Below are positions 11,878-22,960 of a stretch of 64,000 nucleotides of DNA, in pieces. Source of the stretch: Jaltomata sinuosa (Eukaryota; Streptophyta; Magnoliopsida; Solanales; Solanaceae); assembly GCA_003996215.1 (NCBI GenBank), contig QJPP01000049.1:1302001-1366000 (forward strand), given 5' to 3'. The notes beneath the pieces were generated by a model, which was given only the letters and a program-made list of their open reading frames with translations, ran no database searches and was not told the origin of the DNA. Both the position numbers and the translations under genes were made by a program. Each line of letters opens with the position of its first letter. Within the stretch, counting starts at the first letter, position 1.

Positions 11878-13012
11878 TGGGAGAAGAAAAGAGAGGGTTA
11901 GTGAAAGACATTCATCGGCTTGCCAACTTAGGATTCTGGCTGCTAGACTCCGAGGATGGTAGGATTATGGTGCATGAGATGACTAAGTCATCCCTGGGTG
12001 CGGAAGTGAAAGAAAAGCAAGCTAATGATCTCGTCCTTATGCAAATTAAAGAGGATGTGGGGAAGCAGAAGGTTATGGCTTTCGAAATAGGAGGGGAAGG
12101 TATCTTGAGGTATCAACAGAGAGTATGTGTGCCAATGTGGATAGCTTACGTGAAAGAATCTTGGCCGAGTCTCATACTTTCAGGTACACTATTCACCTCG
12201 GCTCTACAAAAATGTACCACGACTTGAAGGAATTGTATTGGTGGAACAATATGAATAGAGAGGTGGCTGATTTTGTTGCTAAGTGTACCACCTGTCAGCA
12301 AGTTAAGGTTGAGCACCTAAGGCCTGGTGGTACGTCCCAAGACATAACCATTCCTATGTGGAAATGGGAGATGATTAACATGGACTTCATCACCGATCTC
12401 CCGCGTTTGTGTAACCAATATGACTCTATTTGGGTCATTGTAGATAGAATTACCAAGTCTGCTCATTTTCTGCCCGTGAGGATGACGTATTCGGGGGAAG
12501 AATATGTGAGGTTGTACATTCAGGAGATTGTTAGATTGCATGGTGCACCGGTGTCCATTATATCCAACAGAGGTACGCAATTCACTTCTCAGTTTTGGAG
12601 AGCCTTTCAGAAAGGTTTGGGTACGCAGGTGAACCTTAGTACCGCTTTCCATCCTCAAATGTATGGGCAAGCGAAGAGAACTATTCAGATCTTGGAAGAC
12701 ATGTTAAGAGCGTGTGTCATTGATTTCAAAGGTAGTTGGGTGGATCACCTGCCTCTCATTGAATTCGCCTACAATAATAGTTACCACTCAAGCATCCAAA
12801 TGGCTCCATTCGAGGCTCTTTATGGTAGGATATGTAGGTCTCCTATTGGTTGGTATGAGGTGGGCAAAGCTAGACTGTTGGGGCCAAACCTCGTGTATCA
12901 AGCCATGGAAAAAGTTAAGACCATTCGAGAGAGGCTAAAGACTGCCCAAATTCACCAAAAGTCTTATGCAAATGTTAGAAGAAGGGAGTTGGAATTTAAC
13001 GTTGGTGATTGG
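11878..13012 (+). pseudogene. Integrase of element A, truncated
   Basis: A one-base loss near 12135 moves the frame; from 12125 it reads through the zinc-binding region (H...H...CTTCQQVK) and the core. The first catalytic Asp is present (MDFITDLP). The second is Asn (ISNRGTQF, where B has ISDRGTKF), and the catalytic Glu position reads Lys (GQAKRTIQ, where B has GQMERIIQ). Two of the three DDE residues are therefore changed. The frame is cut at 13012 by the fusion to LTR sequence; chromodomain and polypurine tract are missing. Integrase from this copy would be inactive. Confidence 0.88.
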
Positions 13013-13052
13013 GGCTCTCTAGTGTCGCTTGATTTGTTCAGCTGTATGCAGT
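13013..13052 (+). mobile_element. 40-bp LTR remnant fused to the integrase end
   Basis: GCTCTCTAGTG, CGCTTGATTTGTTCAG and TGTATGCAGT match the LTR of element A at about 7731-7773 (GCTCTCTACTG...). The join follows GGG, a run also present before GCTCTC in related LTR copies. This fits deletion between short homologous runs. What follows (ACAACCCTTTCGAT) is the expected right flank. Confidence 0.75.
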
Positions 13053-13187
13053 GGGGACAACCCTTTCGATGAGCTTAAAAACTAAATGATTCTCTTAAAA
13101 AAAATCTTAAGGATGATTTCATCTGCAATACAACACAAGGAAAATCTGAACTACAATAAAATACAGAAAATTACTTATTATTTAGAA
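13053..13187. other. Short flank between element A and the copia nest
   Basis: ACAACCCTTTCGATGAGC at 13057 continues the left flank of element A, as judged from the paralogue at 31423-31440. The rest is AT-rich with no recognisable gene. Confidence 0.5.
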
Positions 13188-13205
13188 CAAAACTTTGTTT
13201 GGATG
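13188..13205 (+). mobile_element. Left end of a MITE-like repeat split by the copia element
   Basis: TTTGTTTGGATG runs up to the copia insertion. It continues after it at 28512 as GTTATTACGTATTG. The right end of the repeat (about 28840-28885), read on the minus strand, gives TTTGTTTTGATTGTTTC, an imperfect inverted copy. See 28507-28885. Confidence 0.5.
13201..13205. repeat. GGATG target duplication of the copia element (left)
   Basis: GGATG directly precedes the LTR start at 13206 and recurs at 28507-28511 directly after the other LTR. Confidence 0.9.
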
Positions 13206-13546
13206 TGAAGAAAGTTGGTGCCCACTACTTGACTCATGTACCAGGTCCTTAGCACAGTTCCACTTACAGCAGTAAATAAATTAACACACAATTTTTATGT
13301 GGAGAACTCCCTAACTCTAGGGGAAAAAAACCACGAACTCACTTCCACTAACTCTTCAAGTTTTATGATTACAACTCAATAATCAAAGGAACTAACTCTA
13401 GTACCTAACTCAAATAATAAACTCTTATTGTTTCAACTCACTCTAACTCTCTCTCCAAGAAGCCAAACCCACTTCTTGTTGCAATTCTAACAAACTCTTT
13501 TACAAGAAGCCAAACCCACTTCTTGTTACAATTCTCTCTAGAAGCC
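13206..13546 (-). mobile_element. copia 3' LTR, first part
   Basis: Aligns with 27699-28039 of the other LTR (TGAAGAAAGTTGGTG start on the plus strand). Interrupted at 13546/13547 by gypsy element B. Confidence 0.92.
13542..13546. repeat. AAGCC target duplication of gypsy element B (left)
   Basis: AAGCC occurs just before 13547 and just after 22481. The undisturbed other copia LTR has AAGCC once, at about 28042-28046. Confidence 0.92.
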
Positions 13547-15435
13547 TATAACATCCCGGAAATTTCAACGTTCCTAGTCATGCTTATAAAATTTGAAATA
13601 ATGAGTTCATAGGAGTCTATAATCGTTGGGGATGTTGTTAAAGTGATCCGGGGAATTTTTGGAACCAAGGAACGCAAAAAATATATGTTTCGGGGTCCAA
13701 AAATAGTGTGGTACCGCGTTAGCCCTGTGCCACGAAGCACGGGGCCACAAAATATAAAATTTCGGGCACAATACAGTACTGCTCTGCAATGGCAGCATGT
13801 CACAGAGGCTGATCTTCGCGATCAGCTACGTGCCACGGAGGCTGCTCCGGTGGCTTTGTTTTTTACTTTTCACATGCGTTTTAAAGGGGCTTTTCGGTCC
13901 TTTCCTTACCCAAACCCATTCTCACTTATTCTAAATGTTCCTAACCCTCCTAAGCACGACTAAACCAAGAGAAAAAGAGCGTTTCATTCCCTCTCTAAGT
14001 TCTTGAAAAAAAAAGGTGCCTAGGGTTCTAAGTTCCTAAGCAAACTCGAGCAAATCCTAAGCGTTCTTCATCTAAAGGTATGTTGAACGATCCCCTTTCA
14101 ACTATACTCGTAAAGATTGTGTTTAATCCTTTTTACTACGAAATCTATGTTGGTATTATATGTAAATAGTTGAAGGGTTTTCAAAGGAAAGAGTTGCTTG
14201 AACTTTTGAATATCTATTTTATGAAAGCATCTCTATTTAATTTCTATTTTGAAGTTATGGTTTGAAGTGTGACTTTAAATTACAGATATATGAATTTTGG
14301 TTAGAGTTAAAGCCTTGAGACACGATTACCACAGAAATTGTTTCTCTATATAAGAAATTGGGTTTGATACAAATAGTAGGATCTTCCAAATTTCCCTTGG
14401 TTTTGAAATGATGGTTTTAAATTGATTGAATTTTAACCTTGAGGGAATTGATTGTTAAAAGAGCTAAAAGATCCTTAAACGCGGGGCGTTTGATGTATAA
14501 ATGATAATGGCATAATACAGTAAGTGTGACTTGCAAGTCTAGGTATAATAGTACCCACTCATGTATGCCTTAATAATGTGAAAGAACCCCAAAATGATTG
14601 GTTTGAAAAGAATGTTTGAAGAGATAGAAATATGGGCTTAAGAGGATTAGATGGTTAACCGAGAAGGTGTGGGTTGAACGGGGCTCCACACCTGAAACCA
14701 TGTTATGCCAGCACGAGTATGAGTTGAACGGGGCTCTTCCCTCTGAGTCGAACGGGGCTCTTTACTGTACTCTTGATTTGTTCAGTTATGCAGTTATGAA
14801 GTGATTATTATATGATACTCTAATCCTTGTGGCAACTTGGATTGGAGGCTCATCCAACCGAGTTGGGGTCAGACCCACATAGCCCATGGTGAAACAAATG
14901 TCGATAACACCATCTAGTCCAGAAGTAATTGAAATTATGAAAGTTTCCCATTGTTATGATTGTGGTTTCTGATTATGTTTTACGACTTGCTTTATAAATT
15001 GTGATATCCCTTCCCCTGGGTTGCATGCCAGTACTTGCCGTACTGACCGTCTTTGGGCGCTGCATCATTTCATGATGCAGGTTTCGAGACCTATCCTCGT
15101 TGTTCTGTGCAGCACTAGGACTTTCGGGATTCAAATAGCAAGTGGTGAGCCCTCCATACTTCTGGAAGGCCTATGTTTTCATTTCTATTAGTTTTTAAGA
15201 ACTCTTTTAGTATTATGGTATCGTCGGGGCCATGTCCTGACTTAGGAGTTTACTCATGGTACTAGAGGCTTCGTAGACTGTTATTGAATCTTTTATTCAC
15301 ATGGATTTATTTATTATGGGCTTATTTCCGCAAATCTTTTTATACTGTTGCAAATGATGAATGCTAAGGGGTTGACTCAGGCCTCTTTGGTCTGCGTTGC
15401 CCGTTACGTTAGGGGCCTAGTCTCGGGTTATGACA
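13547..15435 (+). mobile_element. 5' LTR of element B
   Basis: An 1889-bp LTR ending TTATGACA; it aligns end to end with 20590-22481. Many visible differences from the 3' LTR are G/A or C/T. The first 700 or so bases contain segments missing from the LTR of element A. Confidence 0.93.
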
Positions 15436-15439
15436 AACT

Positions 15440-15451
15440 TGGTATCAGAGC
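15440..15451 (+). other. Primer-binding site of element B (tRNA-iMet)
   Basis: TGGTATCAGAGC, four bases after the 5' LTR end. Confidence 0.92.
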
Positions 15452-15648
15452 ACGGTTCATGGTCCTAGAGTGTCTACAAAGCCGTGTCAAGTAGAGTCCA
15501 TTTTATGGGTGTGAAGCGCGCCACACTTATAACGCGGAGGCTACAAGGCATTTAAGAATGTTTCCCTTTCTTCATACTTTATTTCGTGCTAGATAAGCCT
15601 GAATCTAGGAAAATCCTTTTAACTCTTGAATTTCCCGCATTCCAGATC

Positions 15649-17055
15649 ATGCCTCTAAGAAGGACTACCAGTAAACCACGGATGGAACCTCTGTCCCTGC
15701 TGGGACAGCTGCTGAAGAGGTCTGCCCTACTCACGTAATGCAGACTCGTTATGGGGTCCACAGTGCTGGTTTAGTTGCTCCTACGGGGAACCCACCAGTT
15801 CCTCCTACTACTGTCCCTGCCCCTGCTGTGACCCCTACTGTTGATCTTGCTACGGTCCCCACTCGAGCTCCCAGGACCAAAAATACTCGGGTCCAGACTC
15901 CACAGGGCGAGATAACAAATGTTGAGTTCAGGTAGACCATGCAGATGCTTGCTCACCTTATGTCCTCTCAGTCTCGCCGGTCAGGTAATGTCGGTGCTAA
16001 CACTGGGTTTTCAGATGCTTCTAGAGTGGGTCAGTTTATGCGGCTGAATCCACCAGTCTTCACGGGGTCCAATGCTGAAGAGGACCCTTAGGACTTTGTG
16101 GACGAAATGGAGAAGATATCCAGGGTCATGCATACTAGCGATACTGAAGGAGTGGAAATGACATCCTATCAGTTGAAAGGGGTGGCCTATCAGTGGTACG
16201 ATGAATGGGAGAAGATGAGAGGTGAAAATGCCGAGCCTGCTGTGTGGGAAGACTTTTCTGAAGCATTCCTTGACCATTATTTCCCGCAGGAATTGAGAGA
16301 GGCTAAGGCGGAAGAATTTATGAATCTGAGGTAGAATGATATGACTGTCAAAGAATATGCTTTTATGTTTAACCAACTATCTCGATATGCTCCGGAGTTG
16401 GTATATGACATGAGGGCTTGGATGAGGAAGTTTACAAATGGAATCTCTGATGACTTGGTATTGTCATGTAAATCGGCTATGTTGAACAAGGATATGGATC
16501 TACCCAGGTTAGTGATATATATACAGTAGGTTGAGGAAGAGAATAAAAGACAGGCAGAGGCAGAAGAGCGCCAAAATAAGAGGTCAAGATATGTTGATCA
16601 GGAGACAGATCGTCAACATGCTAGTAAGGGCGACAGACGTCGATTCAGAAAGAAATCTTGGGGTCATGCTCATTCATCTTCTAGTGCACCAGCTCCTAAA
16701 CCTGCGGGCGAGCAACGATCCCAGCATAACTATGGCTTTAGGGTGCCGAACAACCAGTCTCAGGGCACCATGGTTCAGTTCGCGCCATCCTACCCTCCTT
16801 GTAGTGTTTGTGGGAAAATACACCATGGGAAATGCTATCATAGTGGTCGTACATGCTATAGGTGCGGCCAACCCAGACACATTCAGCATGAATGTCCCTC
16901 ACCTAAGGGTACTTCTGGGGTAACTAAGACCCAGGCTACTACTTCTGCAGCCCCTCCTACGAAGGGGGCTACTTCAGGTACAGGTAGAGGTCGTAATCAT
17001 TTATATATGTTGTCCACTCACTAGGAATCAGAGCTTCACCAGATGTTGTCACGGG
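15649..17055 (+). pseudogene. gag of element B
   Basis: ATG 15649 opens MPLRRTT, then the frame is lost within about 100 bases and resumes in another frame by 15738. Capsid-type sequence follows (VMHTSDTEGVEMTSYQLKG, then WEDFSEAFLDHYFPQELREA). An intact CCHC knuckle (CYRCGQPRHIQHEC) lies at about 16855-16896. Stops: TAG at about 15932, 16089, 16332, 16527 and 17022, several at positions where A keeps CAG. A one-base loss near 17034 shifts gag out of frame with pol. Unlike A, B keeps the segment around 16380-16440 that A has deleted. Confidence 0.88.
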
Positions 17056-18900
17056 TATGTTACAGATCTTCTCCCGTGATGTTTATGTGTTACTTGATCC
17101 TGGTTCCACCTTATCTTATGTGACCCCCTATGTGGCGGTAAATTTTGGTTTTGCTCCTGAAAACATTCCTGAACCCTTCTTAGTCTCTACCCCTGTCGGT
17201 GATTCTATTGTTGCTAAGAGGGTCTATAGAAATTGTGTTATAACTGTTTTTCATAAAAATACAGTGGTATATCTAGTAGAGCTTGATATGATAGAGTTTG
17301 ATGCAATTTTGGGAATGGATTAGCTTCACTCCTGCTATGCTAATATGGACTGTAGGACTAGGAGAGTCAAATTTTGTTTCCCTAACAAACCAGTCCTCGA
17401 ATGGGAGGGTAGTCCTGTAGGGACCAAAGGAAAATTTATCTCCTATATTAGGGCTCGAAAGATGATATCCAAAGGGTGTTTCTACCATCTGGTTCAGGTC
17501 AGGGATTCTAATATTGAAAGTCCTCCACTCCAGTCCGTGTCCATAGTTAATGAATTTCCCAAAGTGTTTCCCGAAGACCTTCTCGGAGTCCCTACTGATA
17601 GGGAAATTGACTTTGGTATAGACCTTCTACCTGACACTAGGCCCATTCCCATTCCACCATATAGGATGGCCCCCACTGAATTAAAGGAGTTAAAGGAGCA
17701 GTTAAAAGACCTCTTTGATAAAGATTTCATCCATCCTAGTGTCTCTCCTTGGGGTGCTCTTGTACTCTTCGTGCGAAATAAAGATGGGTCCCTCCATATG
17801 TGTGTTGATTATCGTCAGCTGAATAAAGTTATCGTGAAGAATAAGTACCCTCTTCCTAGAATCGATGATCTCCTTGACCAACTTCTGGGTGCTAAGTGTT
17901 TCTCCAAAATTGATCTTCGTTCGGGTTACCATCAGTTGAAGGTTAGGGAAGCTGCTATTCCCAAAACTGCTTTTCGTACCCGGTATGGCCATTTTGAATT
18001 CTTAGTCATGTCCTTTTGTTTGACTAACGCTCCTGCAGCATTCATGGATCTTATGAACAGGGTGTTTAAGGAATTCCTGTATATGTTTGTTATTGTATTT
18101 ATTGATGACATCCTGGTTTACTCCTGAAGTGAGGAAGAACATGCCAACCACCTTCGTATTGTACTTCGGACTCTTAAGGAGCAGGAATTATATGCCAAAT
18201 TCTCCAAGTGTGAATTTTGGCTAGACTCGGTAGCTTTCCTCGGTCACATCGTGTCTAGTGAAGGAATAAAGGTGGACCCTCAAAAGATTGAAGTGGTAAA
18301 GAAATGGCTCAGACCCACGACTCTGACTGACATTAGGAGTTTCTTGGGTTTGGCAGGGTACTATAGAAGATTTGTGGAGAATTTCTCCTCTATAGTTGCC
18401 CCGTTGACGAAGCTCACTCAGAAAAAGGCTAAGTTCGTATGGTTCGATGGTTGTGAAGGTAGTTTTGAGAAATTGAAGGACCTCTTAACTTTTGCTCCTA
18501 TCTTGAATTTACCTGAGGGCATTGAGGGGTTCGTAGTGTATTGTGATGCATCCCGGACGGGACTTAGGTGTGTACTTATACAGCATGGAAGAGTTGTGGC
18601 TTATGCTTCCAGACAATTAAAGTTACACGAAAAGAATTACCCAACCCATGATCTAGAATTGGTAGCAGTGGTATTTGCATTAAAAATTTGGTGCCATTAT
18701 TTGTATGGGGTGCACGTGACATCTTCACCGACCACAAGAGCTTGCAGTATGTTTTCACTCAAAAAGAGTTGAATCTTAGGCAGAGGAGATAGCTCGAATT
18801 GTTGAAGGACTACGACATGAGCTTGCATTATCATCCAGGTAAAGCTAACATAGTTGCTGATATTCTTAGAAGGTTATCTATGGGGAGCCTTTCTCATGTG
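17056..18900 (+). pseudogene. Protease, reverse transcriptase and RNase H of element B
   Basis: Protease region LLDPGSTLSYVTP at about 17090; RT with KIDLRSGYHQLK and catalytic FIDD (about 18100); RNase H start VYCDAS near 18540. Stops: TAG near 17322 in place of the TGG that A keeps, and TGA at 18125 where A has CGA. A one-base deletion near 18717 (GTGACATC against GTGGACATC in A) shifts the frame, and TAG near 18789 follows. RNase H ends at HYHPGKANIVADILRRL. RT catalytic residues are present, but no long polyprotein can be made. Confidence 0.9.
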
Positions 18901-20460
18901 AAAGAGAAAAAGAGAGGGATGGTGAAATACATTCATCGACTTGATAACTTAGGAGTCCGGCAATTAGACTCCGAGAATGGTAGTATTATGGTACATGTGA
19001 TGGCTAATTCATCCTTGGGTGCTGAAGTGAAAGAAAAGCAAACTAATGATCCCATCCTTATGCAAATCAAGGAGGATGTGGGGAGGCAGAAGATCATGGA
19101 TTTCTAAATAGGAGGGGATGGTATCTTGAGGTATCAAGGGAGGATATGTGTACCGGATGTGGATAACCTGCGTGAAAGAATCTTGGCCGAAGCTCATACT
19201 TCCAGGTACACTGTTTACCCTGTCTCTACAAAAATGTATCACGATTTGAAGGAAATATATTGGTGGAACAACTTGAAGAGAGAGGTGGCTGATTTTGTTG
19301 CTAAGTGTACCACCTGTCAACAAGTGAAGGTTGAGCACCTAAGGCCTGGTGGTACGTCTCAAGATATAGTCATTCCGATGTGGAAATGGGAGATGATAAA
19401 TATGGACTTTATCACCGGTCTCCCGCATTTGCGAAATCAATATGACTCCATTTGGGTTATTATGGATAGAATGACCAAGTCTGCTTATTTTCTGCCCGTG
19501 AGGACGACGTATTCGGGGGAGGATTATGCGAGGTTGTACATCCAAGATATTGTTAGATTGCATGGTGCACCGGTGTCCATTATATCCGACAGAGGTACAA
19601 AATTCACTTCTCAATTTTGGAGAGCCTTTAAGAAAGGTTTGGGTATGCAGGTGAACCTTAGTACCGCTTTCCACCCTCAAATGAATGGACAAATGGAACG
19701 CATTATTCAGACTTTGGAAGATATGTTGAGAGAGTGCGTCATCGACCTTAAAGGCAGTTGGGTGGATCACTTGCCTCTTATTGAATTCGCCTATAATAAT
19801 AGTTATCACTCGAGTATCCAAATGGCTCCATTTGAGGCTCTTTATGGTAGGAGATATAGGTCTCCTATTGGTTGGTATGAGGTTGGAGAAGCTAGATTGT
19901 TGGGGCCAGACCTCGTACACCAGGCCATGGAGAAAGTTAAGGCCATTCGAGAGAGACTAAAGACTGCCCAAAGTCGTCAGAAGTCTTATGCGGATGTTAG
20001 AAGGAGAGAGTTGGAATTCGCCATTGGTGATTGGGTGTTCCTGAAAGTCTCTCCAATGAAGGGGGTTATGAGGTTCGAATGAAAGGGGAAGCTCAGTCCT
20101 CGTTACATCGGCCCTTATCAGATTTTGAAAAGGATTGGAAATGTCGCTTATGGGTTGGAGTTACCTGCAAGTTTGGCATCCGTTCATCCCATATTTCACG
20201 TGTCCATGCTCAAGAAGTGTGTGTCTGACCATTTGCGTGTAGTCCCTATTGAGAATATTAGAGTGGAAGACTCCTTGTCTTATGAAGAAGTTCCCGTAGA
20301 AATAATAGACCGACAAGTGCGAAAGTTGAGGACAAAGGAAATAGCTTCGGTAAAAGTGCTATGGAAAAACCAAAAGATAGAAGAAGCTACTTGGGAATTG
20401 GAAGAAGATATGAAGTCTAGATATCCCTTCTTGTTTGACGATACGGACGAAGCTACTTGA
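18901..20460 (+). pseudogene. Integrase and chromodomain of element B
   Basis: Apart from TAA at 19105 and TGA at 20080, one frame runs from about 18799 to 20460. The zinc-binding region ends CTTCQQVK. All three catalytic residues are retained (MDFITGLP; ISDRGTKF; GQMERIIQ). Downstream come GPYQILKRIGNVAYGLELP, HPIFHVSMLKKC and a C-terminal chromodomain (VEIIDRQVRKLRTKEIASVK ... EATWELEEDMKSRYP), ending at TGA 20458. The chromodomain and its YP-containing end are what suggest the Tekay/Del clade of chromoviruses. Confidence 0.9.
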
Positions 20461-20576
20461 GGTACTAAATCATAACTTGACTCCTACCTCTTTGTACGTT
20501 AATTCTTGTGTTTCCTTCATACTCTTATGTGTTGTTAAGAAGTGCCCATAACCATCATTCGGGGATGAATGATCCC

Positions 20577-20586
20577 AAGGGGGGGA
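20577..20586 (+). other. Polypurine tract of element B
   Basis: AAGGGGGGGA lies three bases before the 3' LTR start TGTAACGTCCC at 20590. Confidence 0.85.
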
Positions 20587-20589
20587 TAA

Positions 20590-22481
20590 TGTAACGTCCC
20601 GGAAATTTCAACGTTCTTAATCGTGCTTATAAAATTTGAAATAATGAGTTCATAGGAGTCTAGAATCATTGGGGATGTTGTTAAAGTGATCCGGGGAATT
20701 TTTGGAATCAAGGAATGCGAAAAATATTTGTTTCAGGGTCCAAAAGCAGTGTGGTACCGTGTTAGCCCCGTGCCATAGAGTACGAGGCCGCAAAATATAA
20801 AATTTTGGGCACAATACAGTGCTGCTCCGCGATGGCAGCGTGTCATGGAGGCTGATCTCCGCGATCAGCTCCGTGCCACGGAGGCTGCTCTGCTGTCTTT
20901 GTTTTTTACTTTTCACACGCGTTATAAAGGGGCTTTTCGGTCCTTTCTGTACCCAAACCCATTCCCACTTATTCTAAACATTTCTAACCCTCCTAAGCAC
21001 GACTAAACCAAGAGAAAAAGAGCGTTTCATTCCCTCTCTAAGTTCTTGGGAGAAAAAAAGGTGTCTAGGGTTCTAAGTTCCTAAGAAAACTCGAGCAAAT
21101 CCTAAGCTTTCTTCGTCTAAAGGTATGTTGAACGATCCCCTTTCAACTATACTCGTAAAGATTGTGTTTACATCCTTTTTACTACGAAATCTATGTTGGT
21201 ATTATATGTAAATAGTTGAAGGGTTTTCAATGGAAAGAGTTGGTTGATCTTTTGAATATCTATTTTATGAAAGCATCCGTATTTAATTTCTATTTTGAAG
21301 TTATGGTTTGAAGTGTGACTTTAAATTACAGGTTTATGAATTTGGGTTAGAGTTAAAGCCTTGAGACACGATTACCACGGAAATTGTTTCTCTATATAAG
21401 AAATTGGGTTTGATACAAATAGTAGGATCTTCCAAATTTCCCTTGGTTTTGAAATGATGGTTTTAAATTGATTGAATTGTAACCTTGAGGGAATTGATTG
21501 TTAAAAGAGTTAAAATATCCTTAAACGCGGGGCGTTTGATGTATAAATGATAATGGCATAATACGATAAGTGTGACTTGCAAGTCTAGGTATAATAGTAC
21601 CCACTCATGTATGCCTTAATAATGTGAAAGAACCCCGAAATGATTGGTTTGAAAAGAATGTTTGAAGAGATAGAAATATGGGCTTAAGAGGATTAGATGG
21701 TTAACCGAGAAGGTGTGGGTCGAATGGAGCTCCACACCCAAAACCATGTTATGCCAGCACGGGTATGAGTCGAATGGGGCTCTTCCCTCTGAGTCAAACG
21801 GGGCTCTTTATTGTACGCTTGATTTGTTCAGTTATGCAGTTATGAGGTGATTATTATATGATAATCTGATCCTTGCGGCAACTTGGATTGGAGGCTCATC
21901 AGACCGAGTCAGGGTCGGACCAACATAGCCCGTGGTGAAACAAATGTCAGTAACACCATCTAGTCCAGAAGTAATTTAAATTGTGAAAGTTTCCCATTGT
22001 TATGATTGTGGTTTCTGATTATGTCGTACGACTTACTTTATAAATTATGATATCCCTTCCTCTGGGTTGCATGCCAATACTTGTCGTACTGACCATCTTC
22101 GGGCGCTGCATCATTTCATGATGCAGGTTCCGAGACCTATCCTCATGGTTTAGTGCAGCACTAGGACTTTCGGGAATCAAATAGCAAGTGGTGAGACCTC
22201 CATACTTCTGGAAGGCCTATGTTTTCATTTCTATTAGTTTTTGAGAACTCTTTCAGTATTATGGTATCATCAGGGCCATGTTCCGACTTAGGAGCTTACT
22301 CACGGTACTAGAGGCTTCGTAGACTGTTATTGAATCTTTTATTCACATGGATTTATTTATTATGGGCTTGTTTCCGCAAATCTTTTTATACTATTGCAAA
22401 TGATGAATGCTAAGGGGTTGACTCAGGCCTCTTTGGTATGCGTTGCCCGTTACATCCGAGTTCTAGTCTCGGGTCATGACA
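20590..22481 (+). mobile_element. 3' LTR of element B
   Basis: An 1892-bp LTR, TGTAACGTCCCGG to CGGGTCATGACA, followed by the AAGCC duplication and the rest of the copia LTR. Confidence 0.95.
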
Positions 22482-22486
22482 AAGCC
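22482..22486. repeat. AAGCC target duplication of gypsy element B (right)
   Basis: Second copy of the 5-bp duplication; copia LTR sequence (AAACCCACTTCTAG) resumes at once. Confidence 0.92.
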
Positions 22487-22945
22487 AAACCCACTTCTAG
22501 TTACAAGCCTCACAACACACACTATTTATTTTAACAATCACACAGGAATGAACTAGAAACAATTCTCTCTTTATGTCTTCGTTTGGATAGCTTGCTTGAG
22601 ATCTCTATTGCTTGAGAATACTCCTTCTCGGGTTCGTTCAATAGGTGATTGAATTCTTCATAGCTCCAATGCTTTTATAGAGGTCTCAAGCTCTCTCCTC
22701 CTGTTGAAAGGAAAACACAATACTTTCCTTGTAGGAGTTAGTCGCCGACTTGAAGGTCCTTTCCTTGTTGAACTTGGACAATGTTTTGCTCGCCTTCTTT
22801 CCTTCCTTCTTCACACGTTTTGCTCTCTCCTTCTTTGACTGGGATTCTTCTTTTATAGTTTGTTTCCATAAATATAGTTTTACCAAAAATAGGTTTTGCC
22901 TCATTATCAAAACTTGCTTGAAAACTTGTTTGACAAGGTTCTTCA
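22487..22945 (-). mobile_element. copia 3' LTR, second part
   Basis: Aligns with about 28047-28506 of the intact LTR and ends at the AAGGTTCTTCA terminus. It contains CTTTTATA at 22672-22679, a minus-strand TATA-like box also present in the 5' LTR. Confidence 0.92.
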
Positions 22946-22960
22946 ATTTCTCCCTTTTTG
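22946..22960 (-). other. Polypurine tract of the copia element
   Basis: The minus strand reads CAAAAAGGGAGAAAT directly before the 3' LTR start TGAAGAACC. Confidence 0.88.

Larger units (their letters stand above)
7230..13052 (+). mobile_element. Tekay/Del-type gypsy retrotransposon A, 3'-deleted
   Basis: The element has a 5' LTR (7230-8455), a tRNA-iMet primer-binding site, and gag, protease, RT, RNase H and integrase in gypsy order on the plus strand. Near the integrase end, at 13012, the sequence jumps to 40 bases from the middle of an LTR (13013-13052) and then to flanking DNA. The chromodomain, polypurine tract and most of the 3' LTR are thus lost. The coding region has several stops, frameshifts and small deletions and is not functional. 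It is closely related to element B (13547-22481), but its LTR is about 660 bases shorter. Confidence 0.9.
13547..22481 (+). mobile_element. Tekay/Del-type gypsy retrotransposon B, full length
   Basis: An 8935-bp element with 5' LTR 13547-15435, tRNA-iMet primer site, gag-pol region 15649-20460 ending in a chromodomain, polypurine tract and 3' LTR 20590-22481. The AAGCC target duplication and the clean resumption of the copia LTR fix both ends exactly. The 3' LTR begins TGTAAC; the 5' LTR begins TATAAC, a G-to-A change. Coding regions have stops and at least three frameshifts, so the copy is non-autonomous now. It is younger than the copia element it sits in. Confidence 0.95.

Noticed and set aside
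13206..22945. Two separate copia LTRs on the left (13206-13546 and 22487-22945)
   Set aside because: They are the two halves of one LTR; the break and the AAGCC duplication match a single site in the intact LTR.
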